From NCBI RefSeq assembly GCF_009208735.1, contig NZ_WFLJ01000010.1, positions 214,929-278,928 of the forward strand: 64,000 nt of DNA. The letters run 5' to 3'. A model generated the notes under the pieces. The model was given only the letters and a program-made list of their open reading frames with translations, was not told where the DNA came from and did not search any database. Positions within the stretch are counted from its first letter, which is position 1, and every line of letters starts with the position of its first letter. The stretch comes from Janthinobacterium rivuli (GTDB taxonomy: Bacteria > Pseudomonadota > Gammaproteobacteria > Burkholderiales > Burkholderiaceae_D). Of this stretch, positions 36,450 through 44,432 are shown one piece after another. Position numbers and translations under genes: made by a program.

Positions 36450-37123
36450 CCTTCCGCATACAGCACCGCATCGGCGTCGCGCACGGCCGCCATCAGCAAG
36501 GCCAGCTTCATGACGTCAAGTTTGCCATCCGTGCGCACGCGCGAGCACAGCTCGATGCCGTAGGGGCGCACCTGGCGCAGCGCCTCCATCACGTTGGTGG
36601 CATCCAGCCCGCCGGCCAGGAAGACGGGGCGGGGGCTGGCGCGCACGAAACGGGCGCTGACGGACCAGTCATGCGTGCGGCCGGTGCCGCCCAGTTCCGG
36701 CACCGGCGCGCCGGGGCGGCCCGAGTCGAGCAGGAACGCATGCACGTGGGGCGCGTAGGCGGGAATCAGCGCCAGCGCCTCGGGGCCCTCCACGTGGATC
36801 ACCTGCACGCGCCGCACGTGCGGCAGCTGCCGCGCCAGCTGCGCCACTTCGCCGGGCTCGATATGGCCGACGATCTGCACGGTGGACGGCTGCGTGGCGT
36901 GCACGTGTTCGGCGATGCGCTGCGCCGTCGTCTCGGACGTCAGCAGGAAGGTGGCCACGGGCGGCGGCGTCCAGGCGGCGATCTGCGCGATGCGCGCGTC
37001 GGGAATCGGACCGGGGCCGGACGGCATGGCCCCCACCAGGCCCAGCGCGTCGGCGCCGGCGGCAATGGCCAGTTGCGCTTCGTCGATGGAAGCGATGCAG
37101 CAGATCTTGATACGGGTTCTCAT
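36446..37123 (-). CDS. TrpF-like phosphoribosylanthranilate isomerase
   Basis: A 225-residue (beta/alpha)8-barrel. The N-terminal catalytic-cysteine motif reads KICCIAS (normally KICGLT), with the catalytic Cys kept at position 8. The catalytic Asp lies in LLDSGR, followed by LGGTGRTHDW and FLAGGLDATNV, all in family positions. The expected reaction is N-(5-phosphoribosyl)anthranilate to CdRP in tryptophan synthesis. It stands alone, away from trpBA, and the Gly-to-Cys change suggests a paralogue with another aminosugar substrate or a displaced trpF. Start at ATG 37123. Confidence 0.75.
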   Translation of the reverse strand: MRTRIKICCIASIDEAQLAIAAGADALGLVGAMPSGPGPIPDARIAQIAAWTPPPVATFLLTSETTAQRIAEHVHATQPSTVQIVGHIEPGEVAQLARQLPHVRRVQVIHVEGPEALALIPAYAPHVHAFLLDSGRPGAPVPELGGTGRTHDWSVSARFVRASPRPVFLAGGLDATNVMEALRQVRPYGIELCSRVRTDGKLDVMKLALLMAAVRDADAVLYAEG

Positions 37124-37248
37124 GGCCTTGCGTGCTCAATAGGGATGGTCAACATTACAACACAGGGCGGCGCGCGCGCCAAGACACGCGGTCAAGGCCG
37201 CGCGCGATTGTGTGCCAGAATGGGGCCTGCCCACATCCCGAGGAATCC

Positions 37249-37476
37249 ATGGCCGACTACAAGAACCCCAGCTACGTGGCCCGCTCCATGCACCCGCGTT
37301 TCGATGAACTGACCTCGCCGGGCGAAGCCGTGCCGTATTCGGGCATCTACCGCTGCGACGGCTGTGCGCACGAAATCGTGTCGACGGAAGGCCACGTCAT
37401 GCCGCCGCAAAACCACCACCAGCACAGCAGCGAGCAGGGGCCGATCCGCTGGCGCCTGATCGTCAGCCCGCGCTGA
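37249..37476 (+). CDS. Small zinc-ribbon-like protein (protein L family)
   Basis: A 75-residue protein with one clear CxxC (YRCDGCAHEIVSTEGHVMPP) and a QNHHQHSSEQGP segment that could supply the other metal ligands. Homologues are common in betaproteobacteria under the name protein L, without assigned function. ATG at 37249 after GAGGAATCC. Lone gene. Confidence 0.75.
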   Translation: MADYKNPSYVARSMHPRFDELTSPGEAVPYSGIYRCDGCAHEIVSTEGHVMPPQNHHQHSSEQGPIRWRLIVSPR

Positions 37477-37549
37477 TTGACATGCGCCAGGTGGCGGACG
37501 ATACTTGATTCATCCCGGATCGCCATTGGAACGTCACTGGAACACCAGC

Positions 37550-37954
37550 ATGCGCATCGTCGATTTTGAAGTCCGCAAGGAGTGTCCGCCACAGCTGTGC
37601 GACTGTGAGCGCGAGCGGCTGCTCGACGATCCGCAGGCGGACGTTTCCATCCTGCGCCTGAACCTGACGGAGGAAAAGCGCCTGCTGGCGCACATCGACG
37701 GCATCGCCACCTATGCGCAGCTGCGGAAGCTGCAGCAGCGCTTGCGCGACAACCTCGGTGTGGAATTGCAGATCGCGCCGGGCAGCGGCGAAGTGCGCAC
37801 CGTGCGCGGCTTCCAGATCCGCCTGCTGGAGCGGCCCGGCCTGTGCCGCAAGACGCGCGCCGCCATTCCGGCCGCCGTGCGCCGCTGCCTGGCCGCGCAT
37901 CCCGAGATCGCGTTTGCGATCTTGAATGAAAACGATTTGCTCGGTGGTGTCTAG
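37550..37954 (+). CDS. Conserved hypothetical protein with Cys cluster (134 aa)
   Basis: Not recognised. The N-terminus carries CPPQLCDCERERLL, a CxxxxCxC group that may bind metal. The rest is a mixed alpha/beta domain with two more cysteines (GLCRKTRAA, VRRCLAAHP). I use ATG at 37550 (MRIVDFEVRK); a TTG at 37505 is in frame. It converges on the RlmN-like gene and overlaps its stop by 4 bp. Confidence 0.68.
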   Translation: MRIVDFEVRKECPPQLCDCERERLLDDPQADVSILRLNLTEEKRLLAHIDGIATYAQLRKLQQRLRDNLGVELQIAPGSGEVRTVRGFQIRLLERPGLCRKTRAAIPAAVRRCLAAHPEIAFAILNENDLLGGV

Positions 37955-38979
37955 ACGCCGGCGCGGATGGGAATGATCTTGCCCTTGGCTTCACGCGCCC
38001 TTAACTGCCCGCAGCCGCCCTCCACGTCCTGCCCGGCCGAATCGCGCAATTTGGTCAGCACGCCGCGCGCGTGCAGGGCGGCGGCAATGGCGCGCGCCTT
38101 TTCCCAGCTGGGGCGCTTGAACGGCAAGTCGGCTATGGTGTTATACGGGATCATGTTCAGCACCGCATATTTCCCCTGCAAGAGCGCGACGATGCCGTCC
38201 ATCTCGTCCTCGCCATCGTTGACGCCCTCCATCAGGGTCCACTGATACTGCACCGGGTAGCCGGTCAGGCGCGCATACGACTCGCCGAAGTCGACCAGCT
38301 CCTGCGGGGTGAGCCTGGGCGCGCGCGGCAGCAGCTGTTCGCGCAGCGCCGGCTTGGTCGTGTGCAGGGACAGGGCCAGCGCCGGCTTGACCCTTCCCTG
38401 CGGCAGGCGCTCGAAGGCGCGCGGGTCGCCCACGGTGGAAAACACGAGGTTCTTGTGGCCGATATTGCCCTCCGTGCCCAGCAGCTCGATCGCTTCCATC
38501 ACATTGTTCAGGTTATGCGCCGGCTCGCCCATGCCCATGAAGACGACTTTTTTCACGGGACGCAGGGTGCGCGCCAGCACCACCTGGGCGACGATCTCGC
38601 CGCTGGTCACCTGGCGTATCAGGCCGTCGCGGCCCGTCATGCAGAACTGGCAGCCGACGGCGCAACCGACCTGGCTAGACACGCACAGGCCGTCGCGCGG
38701 CAGCAGCACGCTTTCCACCGTCTGGCCGTCATGCAGTCCCACCAGCAGGCGCGCGGAACCGTCGGCGCCCGGATGGGTGCTGAGCAATTTCAGCATGCCC
38801 TGCAATTCAGCGTCCAGCGCCGGCAGGGCCTCGCGCACGGGCAGCGGCAAGAAGTCTTCGGCGCGGCGCCGGCCCTGATCGTGCGGCTGCGCCTGTATCC
38901 AGTCGCGCAGCACGCGCTGTTCGTGCAGGGGTTTGGCGCCCAGGGCGCGCAGGCGCTGGCGGAGATGATCGATTTGCAT
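37951..38979 (-). CDS. RlmN/Cfr-family radical SAM methyltransferase
   Basis: A 342-residue radical SAM protein. The cluster motif CAVGCQFC is at C106, C110 and C113; VVFMGMGEPAHNLNNV is the GEP segment. The second catalytic cysteine of the double-Cys mechanism is probably in DVEGGCGQL near the C-terminus. RlmN methylates C2 of A2503 in 23S rRNA and A37 of some tRNAs; Cfr modifies C8 of A2503. Here the CQFCMTGRDGL and PAHNLNN variants differ from canonical RlmN (CSFCSTG, GEPLLN), so this is probably a paralogue and its target is open. Confidence 0.78.
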   Translation of the reverse strand: MQIDHLRQRLRALGAKPLHEQRVLRDWIQAQPHDQGRRRAEDFLPLPVREALPALDAELQGMLKLLSTHPGADGSARLLVGLHDGQTVESVLLPRDGLCVSSQVGCAVGCQFCMTGRDGLIRQVTSGEIVAQVVLARTLRPVKKVVFMGMGEPAHNLNNVMEAIELLGTEGNIGHKNLVFSTVGDPRAFERLPQGRVKPALALSLHTTKPALREQLLPRAPRLTPQELVDFGESYARLTGYPVQYQWTLMEGVNDGEDEMDGIVALLQGKYAVLNMIPYNTIADLPFKRPSWEKARAIAAALHARGVLTKLRDSAGQDVEGGCGQLRAREAKGKIIPIRAGV

Positions 38980-38990
38980 GAATTCTGAAT

Positions 38991-39028
38991 AAAAAAACGG
39001 CGCGCCGGCAGGAATGCGAGGCGCGCCG
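38991..39028 (-). terminator. Rho-independent terminator after yjdM
   Basis: Minus strand: CGGCGCGCC and GGCGCGCCG form a 9-bp GC stem with a 13-base loop, followed by seven T. It ends transcription 18 bp past the yjdM stop and just before the RlmN-like gene. Confidence 0.85.
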
Positions 39029-39046
39029 CGGATGGCAAGGAGGAGC

Positions 39047-39388
39047 TTAGACTTTTTTCACGAACTCGGTTTTCAGGCTCATGGAACCGAAGCCGTCGAT
39101 CTTGCAGTCGATATCATGGTCGCTGTCGACCAGGCGGATGTTCTTGACCTTGGTGCCCATCTTGACGACACCGCCGCCGCCCTTCAATTTCAAGTCCTTG
39201 ATGACGCTGACCGTGTCGCCGTCCTGCAGGATATTGCCGGCCGCATCGCGGTACACGCGGGCGCCCTCTTCCGCCGCTTCGCCAGCCGTGGCCGACCATT
39301 CATGCGCGCATTCAGGGCAGATCAACTGGCTGCCGTCTTCGTACGTGAATTCGGATTTGCATTGCGGGCATGGTGGTAATGTGCTCAT
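39047..39388 (-). CDS. yjdM: YjdM (PhnA-like) zinc-ribbon protein
   Basis: A 113-residue protein. The N-terminal zinc ribbon is [15 protein letters not shown] with [10 protein letters not shown] (CxxC...CxxC). The C-terminal SH3-like domain contains [19 protein letters not shown]. It is named after the alkylphosphonate cluster but is not needed for phosphonate use; its function is unknown. Start at ATG 39388 because the ribbon begins straight after it. Single gene with its own terminator. Confidence 0.88.
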   Translation of the reverse strand: MSTLPPCPQCKSEFTYEDGSQLICPECAHEWSATAGEAAEEGARVYRDAAGNILQDGDTVSVIKDLKLKGGGGVVKMGTKVKNIRLVDSDHDIDCKIDGFGSMSLKTEFVKKV

Positions 39389-39479
39389 TTTCTTCTCTGT
39401 CTGGTGAACAGCGCGTGCTGTAAAAGCCGACATTATACCGCCTACGCCCCGCATCAGCTTGCTTTTTTCGCCATCATTA

Positions 39480-40445
39480 TCAAGGGCGGAGCACGATCTC
39501 GATGGTGCTGTGGACGATTTCTTCGTGGATGCCGATGCGCGCGCGCAGCTCGGCGCCAGTGAGCGCGGGATCGCGGCTGACGACGGACAAGGCGCACGAA
39601 TACAGCTGCTTGCCGACGCGCCACACGTGCAGGTCGACGATGCGCGGCGTGTCGCCGGCGCTTTCCACTTCCACGGCCTCGCGGATTTCCACCACCACGG
39701 GGTGGTCCATCTCGCGGTCCAGCAAGACCTTGCCCGTCTCCTGCATCAGCTTTTTCGCCCACAGCGCCACCAGCACGGCGCCCGCGATGCCCATCACGGG
39801 ATCGAGCCAGCGCCAGCCATAAGCCCACGCGCCGGCCAGCGCAGCGATGGCCAGCACGGAGGTGGCGGCGTCGGCCAGCACGTGGAGGTACGCGGCCTTC
39901 ATGTTCAGGTCTTCACCATGGTGGTGGCCGTGGTGGTCATGATGGTCGTGTCCATGGTGATGATCATGGTCGTGGTCGTGGTGGCCGCCGAGGATCAGCG
40001 CGCACACGAGGTTGACCAACAGGCCAAAGGCCGCCACCGCCATCGCCTGCGGATAGTGGATGGGCTGCGGCGAGAACAGGCGTTCGACGGAAGCGGCCAC
40101 CATCAGCACGGCCACGCCCAGCAGCAGGATGGCGCTGGTGTAGCCGGCCAGCACTTCGATCTTCCACGTGCCGAAGGCGAAGCGGGGATCGCGCGCATAG
40201 CGGCGCGCGGCCGCATACGCAAACGCGGCCAGGCCGATGGCCAGCGCGTGCGAACTCATATGCCAGCCGTCGGCCAGCAGGGCCATGGAGTTGTACCACC
40301 AGCCGGCGACGATTTCCAGCACCATGGTGGCCAGGGTGATCCACATGACGATGCGCGCGCGGCGTTCCGCCTTGTCGCTGGCGGCGCCAAAAACGTGTTC
40401 ATGCTGCCAGGCGGAGAGGTCTTCATCGCGGTTTTTCATTTGCAT
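39480..40445 (-). CDS. dmeF: DmeF-type CDF Co2+/Ni2+ efflux protein
   Basis: A 321-residue cation diffusion facilitator. Six TM helices carry the metal-site motifs [12 protein letters not shown] (TM2) and HVLADAATS (TM5). A very His-rich cytoplasmic loop (about residues 155-178, [16 protein letters not shown]) joins TM4 and TM5. A WQHEHVFG motif near the N-terminus is typical of the DmeF branch that exports Co and Ni. The ATG at 40445 lies 10 bp after the dmeR stop, so both share the DmeR-controlled promoter. Confidence 0.9.
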   Translation of the reverse strand: MQMKNRDEDLSAWQHEHVFGAASDKAERRARIVMWITLATMVLEIVAGWWYNSMALLADGWHMSSHALAIGLAAFAYAAARRYARDPRFAFGTWKIEVLAGYTSAILLLGVAVLMVAASVERLFSPQPIHYPQAMAVAAFGLLVNLVCALILGGHHDHDHDHHHGHDHHDHHGHHHGEDLNMKAAYLHVLADAATSVLAIAALAGAWAYGWRWLDPVMGIAGAVLVALWAKKLMQETGKVLLDREMDHPVVVEIREAVEVESAGDTPRIVDLHVWRVGKQLYSCALSVVSRDPALTGAELRARIGIHEEIVHSTIEIVLRP

Positions 40446-40455
40446 GACGATCTCC

Positions 40456-40731
40456 TTATTTGAGATAGGTGCGCAGGATGCCCGCGATGTCGTCGGCGCC
40501 CCTGGCCCTCTCCTCGCCGGAGATGTCGGGACTGGCTACGTGCTCGCGCAAGTGCTCTTCGATGACTTCGGCCATCAGGCCATTGACGGCGCCGCGCACG
40601 GCGGCGATCAGCTGCAGCACTTCGCCGCAGTCGCGCCCCTCTTCCAGGCCCCGCTCCAGGCCTTCCACTTGCCCCCTGATGCGCTTGACCCGATTGAGCA
40701 GCCTGGTCTTGTTGTGCGCCGTGTGTCCCAT
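40456..40731 (-). CDS. dmeR: DmeR/RcnR-type Ni/Co-responsive repressor
   Basis: A 91-residue all-helical CsoR/RcnR-family repressor. The RcnR ligand set is present at the same residue numbers: H3, C35, H60 and H64. Histidine rather than Glu at position 64 points to Ni/Co rather than formaldehyde (FrmR) sensing. Metal binding should release the operator just upstream of its own gene. ATG at 40731 with GGAGTGG in front. Operon dmeR-dmeF. Confidence 0.88.
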   Translation of the reverse strand: MGHTAHNKTRLLNRVKRIRGQVEGLERGLEEGRDCGEVLQLIAAVRGAVNGLMAEVIEEHLREHVASPDISGEERARGADDIAGILRTYLK

Positions 40732-40747
40732 GATTCCACTCCGATAA

Positions 40748-40769
40748 ATACTATAGGGGGGTATACTAT
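40748..40769. promoter_or_regulatory. DmeR (RcnR-type) operator
   Basis: The site has a G6 tract (40756-40761) flanked by inverted AT-rich arms, ATACTATA on the left and TATACTAT on the right. This is the A/T-flanked G-tract plan of RcnR-type operators. It lies 17 bp upstream of the dmeR start and touches the 3' end of the preceding gene. Confidence 0.72.
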
Positions 40770-41599
40770 CAGAGAGAACCGGGTGGCGCGATTTTTTGCA
40801 GCTTGCTGGCCAGCGAGGCGTCGGACAATTCGCCCAGGTGGGTATCGACCAGGCGCCCCTGCGCGTCATAAAACAGGGTGGTGGGCAAGGCCGAGGAGCC
40901 GGCCGCCTTGCCCAGCGCCGCCTCGCCGTCGAGCACCACGTTGCGCAGGGTGGCGCCGCTCAGCGTCAGGAAAGCGCCGGCCGCCGCCGCATCCTCGCGC
41001 TGATTCGCATACACGAAGACGATATCGGCGCGCGCCTGCTGCGCGGCGGCCAGCACGGGCATCTCGCGCCGGCATGGCGGGCACCAGCTGGCCCACAGGT
41101 TGACCACCATGGGCTTGCCGCCGGCCAGCGCCGCCAGGGTCGTCGGCGCGCCATCGAGCGCCTGCAGCGCCACGGCCGGCAAGGCCGTCGGCTTGTCGTA
41201 CGCCAGCGAGATCCCTGCGCTCAACACGCCCCAGGCCAGCGCGCCAGCCGCCACGCTGACGCCGAGAGGACGGCGCATGGCCGCCATGGCGGGACGCCGG
41301 CAGCGCCACGCGGCGATGGCCAGCGCGGCGGCGATGCCGGCCGGCGCCAAAAATCCTCCGTCGCGGATATTGATGATGGACCAGGGCGCGGCCAGGTACT
41401 GTTCATGCCAGCGCAGGACGAACGCCACGCGCGCCGCCAGCAAGCCGGCGATCAGCATGTCGGACACGAGGGGGCCGGCATCGGGCAGCTGGCGATACCG
41501 GCGCAGCCACCACGCCACGCCATACGCGACAAACAGGGAAACGAACAGCAGGACCAGGCCCGTGGGCAGGACCAGGGGGCCGATTTGCAGGGACAGCAT
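40769..41599 (-). CDS. TlpA-like thioredoxin fused to a membrane domain
   Basis: A 276-residue protein. The N-terminal 130 residues are four TM helices resembling part of prolipoprotein diacylglyceryl transferase (LGT-like) (LVLLFVSLFVAYGVAWWL, ISLAY). The C-terminal thioredoxin domain faces the periplasm, with MVVNLWASWCPPCRREMP as the CPPC active site and the cis-Pro in SALPTTLFYD. It should reduce disulfides, for example in cytochrome c maturation or copper-protein assembly. I chose the ATG at 41599; another in-frame ATG at 41632 adds 11 residues. The stop touches the dmeR operator. Confidence 0.82.
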   Translation of the reverse strand: MLSLQIGPLVLPTGLVLLFVSLFVAYGVAWWLRRYRQLPDAGPLVSDMLIAGLLAARVAFVLRWHEQYLAAPWSIINIRDGGFLAPAGIAAALAIAAWRCRRPAMAAMRRPLGVSVAAGALAWGVLSAGISLAYDKPTALPAVALQALDGAPTTLAALAGGKPMVVNLWASWCPPCRREMPVLAAAQQARADIVFVYANQREDAAAAGAFLTLSGATLRNVVLDGEAALGKAAGSSALPTTLFYDAQGRLVDTHLGELSDASLASKLQKIAPPGSL

Positions 41600-41674
41600 G
41601 GGCGCTTTCAATGACGTCGAAGGGACGGACATTGTGGCCCAGGTGGATTAAGCCGGCGTTAAGCGGTGCGAAAG

Positions 41675-42340
41675 TCAGATGGCCAGCGCCGCCTTGCGCA
41701 CAAAATGCATGGCTTGCGGCTGGTCCACCAGCACGCACTGTTTGCCCGTGCGCTTGCAGTGGTCGTGCACGCGCCAGTAGGCGTCGTGGCTGACGCAGCC
41801 CGTCTGGCAAATCACCAGGTCGGCCGCCACCAGACTCGCTTCCAGCGCGGCCGCATCGTCGCCGCCCGCATGATGGAGGAAGCGCCCGCCGGCCTGCTCG
41901 ATGGCTTGCTGCGCCACGTTGGCGCCGTCCGCGTCCGGATCCGGCGCCAGGCTTGAATAATTGCCCACATACAGCACGGCTTTTGCACGCACGTCGGCTT
42001 GCAGGGCTGGCACGGGCCGCCATTGCAGGCGCAGCAGCTCGCGCATCAGGTCCTGCACGCGCTCGCCGAGCCACTCGACCTTGCGCGCCAGCCTGGCACG
42101 CGTCGGCAAGCCCGGCACGCTGGCCGCCAGGTCGGCCAATTCGTCGCGCGCCAGCGCCAGCTTCGTGTCGCGGATCACGAGCTGCGCCCGCGCGCGCATC
42201 AATTCCGACTCCAGTTGCGCGATGCGGGCCGCCTGCGCCGCCAGCTGCGCACTGCAGCGCGCCTGCGCCCGCCCATATTCGCCCATCAGCACGCGATGCT
42301 CGTGCGCGATCGCATCCTCGTTGCCATGCCTACTGCCCAT
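41675..42340 (-). CDS. DUF2325 protein with coiled-coil N-terminus
   Basis: A 221-residue protein. Residues 25-75 form a charged coiled coil (AQLAAQAARIAQLESELMRA). The C-terminal DUF2325 domain contains LYVGNYSSLAPDPDADG, GGRFLHHAGGDD and ADLVICQTGCVSHDAYWRV. Function unknown; DUF2325 has a Rossmann-like layout. GGAGGGC lies directly before two ATG codons: the second (42340) has the better spacing, 42343 is possible. A Fur-like box 65 bp upstream suggests iron control. Confidence 0.78.
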   Translation of the reverse strand: MGSRHGNEDAIAHEHRVLMGEYGRAQARCSAQLAAQAARIAQLESELMRARAQLVIRDTKLALARDELADLAASVPGLPTRARLARKVEWLGERVQDLMRELLRLQWRPVPALQADVRAKAVLYVGNYSSLAPDPDADGANVAQQAIEQAGGRFLHHAGGDDAAALEASLVAADLVICQTGCVSHDAYWRVHDHCKRTGKQCVLVDQPQAMHFVRKAALAI

Positions 42341-42404
42341 CATGCCCTCCTTCACCGCCCGTGACGCCCTGGCGCCAGCCCATGCTACCCCCATTGCCTG
42401 CATT

Positions 42405-42423
42405 ATAAATGAGAATCATTATT
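42405..42423. promoter_or_regulatory. Fur-like box upstream of the DUF2325 gene
   Basis: The 19-mer ATAAATGAGAATCATTATT matches 14 of 19 positions of the Fur consensus GATAATGATAATCATTATC, including the central AATCATTAT. It sits between the 183-residue gene and the DUF2325 start, in an AT-rich patch. Confidence 0.62.
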
Positions 42424-42466
42424 ATTTGTATATGCGCGCAGCAGGGGTATGCGGTGGCCGTCAGCG

Positions 42467-43018
42467 TCACATAGTCGGCGGGCAAGACAACAGGCGCTGC
42501 CAGACGTCGTCCTGCACTTGCCGCACATGGCGCAAGCCATCGGCACCGCGGTAAATGTCCAGGGTGTTCGGCCACGCGATATCGATGAACAACTGCCGTT
42601 TTGCATCGATCAACAGGGACTGGCCTACATAGTCCCCCTTGATCTCGCCCTTGTTCACGGCCAGCAGGCGCGCGCCGCCGGCCAGCGCCCGTTCTTCGAG
42701 CTCCACGCCGCTGCGCTCGGCCACATCGCGCAGCCAGCGTTCGCGCCAGTGCGCCTGTTCCTCGAACTGCCCCGTTGGCGGCCGGTCCAGCTTGACGACG
42801 GCCGCCACGGGACCGTCTATGCCCGCCTGCAGCGAAAAGCCCATGCGCTCCTGCCATTCGACCGTGTAGGACTCGCCCTTGACGTCGATCTGGTAGCGCC
42901 CCACCCCGTCCTGCACCAGCAGGCCGGCCTGGTGGTAGGAAGGTTTGACGCAATTGGCGTACTGATAGACGAGCACATCAAGGTACGGCGGTGCGGCCGC
43001 GTATTTCATCTTGCTCAT
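42467..43018 (-). CDS. Conserved hypothetical protein (183 aa)
   Basis: No family recognised. Soluble, mixed alpha/beta, no signal peptide. Features are YQIDVKGESYTVEWQERM in the middle and a Trp-rich basic block RERWLRDVAER. ATG at 43018 with a weak purine-rich site. The gene stops 44 bp before the Fur-like box. Its real existence is supported by codon pattern and length; a role is not. Confidence 0.6.
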   Translation of the reverse strand: MSKMKYAAAPPYLDVLVYQYANCVKPSYHQAGLLVQDGVGRYQIDVKGESYTVEWQERMGFSLQAGIDGPVAAVVKLDRPPTGQFEEQAHWRERWLRDVAERSGVELEERALAGGARLLAVNKGEIKGDYVGQSLLIDAKRQLFIDIAWPNTLDIYRGADGLRHVRQVQDDVWQRLLSCPPTM

Positions 43019-43297
43019 GCTTGCTCCGGTTCACGTAAAAAGACGATGTCGGCCGAAAAACACCTGCGGCACGCCATCGCGTCGCTCATATTAGCTATTT
43101 TGAATATTTCTTTCTGGCACACGATTCAATTGAATCGCGCTTGTTCGATCACTATTTCTAGTGTGTAATCTTGCAAACAAGTTATTACATCAACTGCCAG
43201 TACGGTTACCTCAGCATACGGAGTTCCAGGCAATGTCCGCATTTTTCCATGCAAGCGCGTCGTCGTTACGCCTCGATAACGACGACAGCCAGACAAG

Positions 43298-44164
43298 ATG
43301 AACAATCTTCCATTTGCCGAGCGCCGCCGCCAGCAACTTCTTGGTGAAGAGCTGTATGTCAAAACGCGCAACAATCAATTTGCGCTGATTGCAGTAGGAC
43401 TGGAAAACAAAAAAGTCGCCTACTCAACGCAGGAAAATGCCTCCGTTCATCATTTTTTGTATCTGGAACGACTCTGGCTCTGGATGCTCGACTACACGGC
43501 GGGTATGTCCATCGATACCCTGGCGCCGCGCATCGCGGACATCGTGGACAAATTTGAAGAATGGAATGCGGTCGATCAGCTCTATCAGCAGGATGCGGCG
43601 CTTGAGTTTCCAGAGTTTGGCCCCTACGAATATGAGGGAGCACCAGAGTTTTACGTCCTGTCCGACTACCAGGACACCTTGCAACTGCTGAGCATCGCCA
43701 TCCTGCTGCGCGATCAGCGCTCGGTACTGCGCATCATCCACGTGCTGCGCAGCCACCGTGGCCGCGATGGCCTGTTCGAGCAATTGATCGACGGATACAT
43801 GGAGGATGGCCAAGCACTCGACGCCTGCATCATCACCAGGCCCTATGACACCCTGCTGCAAGTGTTCTATGAGGAGGATGAGGAAGCGACCTTGAGCCTG
43901 CTTCAGAAATACCTGAAACAATGGTATCCGGCCATGAAACATCATCCGCGCTGGTACAACGCGCATCTCAATATCAGCGAGGAAGGCTATGGCGCTTATT
44001 ACGGCTACTGGGCATTCGAAGCGGGGGCGACGGTTTTCATGCTCGATCTGGACGATAGCCAGACCGAGCATCTGGTGTATCCCAGGGATCTCGTTGACTA
44101 TGCCCGAAAATTACGCGAAGCAAACCGCTACACCAGCAAAGTGGCATGGCCGCAGCCATCTTGA
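43298..44164 (+). CDS. PoNi-type immunity protein (DUF1911)
   Basis: A 288-residue immunity protein with an N-terminal helical domain (PF08928-like, WMLDYTAGMSIDTLAPRIAD) and a C-terminal DUF1911 domain (PF08929-like, YLKQWYPAM, GYYGYWAFEAG-type core GAYYGYWAFEAGATVFMLD). PoNi proteins neutralise PoNe DNase effectors delivered by type VI secretion. No effector, VgrG or Rhs gene lies beside it, so it is an orphan. The upstream 280 bp and the first third of the gene look AT-richer than the surroundings, consistent with transfer. The second-domain remnant follows directly. Confidence 0.75.
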   Translation: MNNLPFAERRRQQLLGEELYVKTRNNQFALIAVGLENKKVAYSTQENASVHHFLYLERLWLWMLDYTAGMSIDTLAPRIADIVDKFEEWNAVDQLYQQDAALEFPEFGPYEYEGAPEFYVLSDYQDTLQLLSIAILLRDQRSVLRIIHVLRSHRGRDGLFEQLIDGYMEDGQALDACIITRPYDTLLQVFYEEDEEATLSLLQKYLKQWYPAMKHHPRWYNAHLNISEEGYGAYYGYWAFEAGATVFMLDLDDSQTEHLVYPRDLVDYARKLREANRYTSKVAWPQPS

Positions 44165-44432
44165 GCAAGGGCCAAGGATATTCGCGGCAGAAAAAGATGC
44201 CCGCCCTGCGCTGATGCAAGCCTATCTGCAGCGATGGTATGAGGCCAGCCGCCGCGAGCCCTACTGCGACGGCCACCGGCGCGACACGTCGTTCTGGGGT
44301 GACTGGTCCTGGGAAGCGGCCGCCATCACCTGCGTGCTCGATATGGCCGACAGCAGCGATCGCGGCGCGCCCTTCTATCCGGCCGACCTGGTGGCGTTGT
44401 GCCGAAGGCAAGGGAAAGGTCGCTGCGCATGA
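44160..44432 (+). pseudogene. Truncated second DUF1911 immunity domain
   Basis: In a frame different from the preceding gene, residues QAYLQRWYEASRREPY, then TSFWGDWSWEAAAITCVLD and YPADLVALCRRQ, align with the same stretch of the intact PoNi protein (QKYLKQWYPAMK, GAYYGYWAFEAGATVFMLD, YPRDLVDYARK). Only the last 75 or so residues of the domain remain, with no start codon of its own. It is the tail of a former tandem copy. Its TGA overlaps the next start. Confidence 0.7.
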
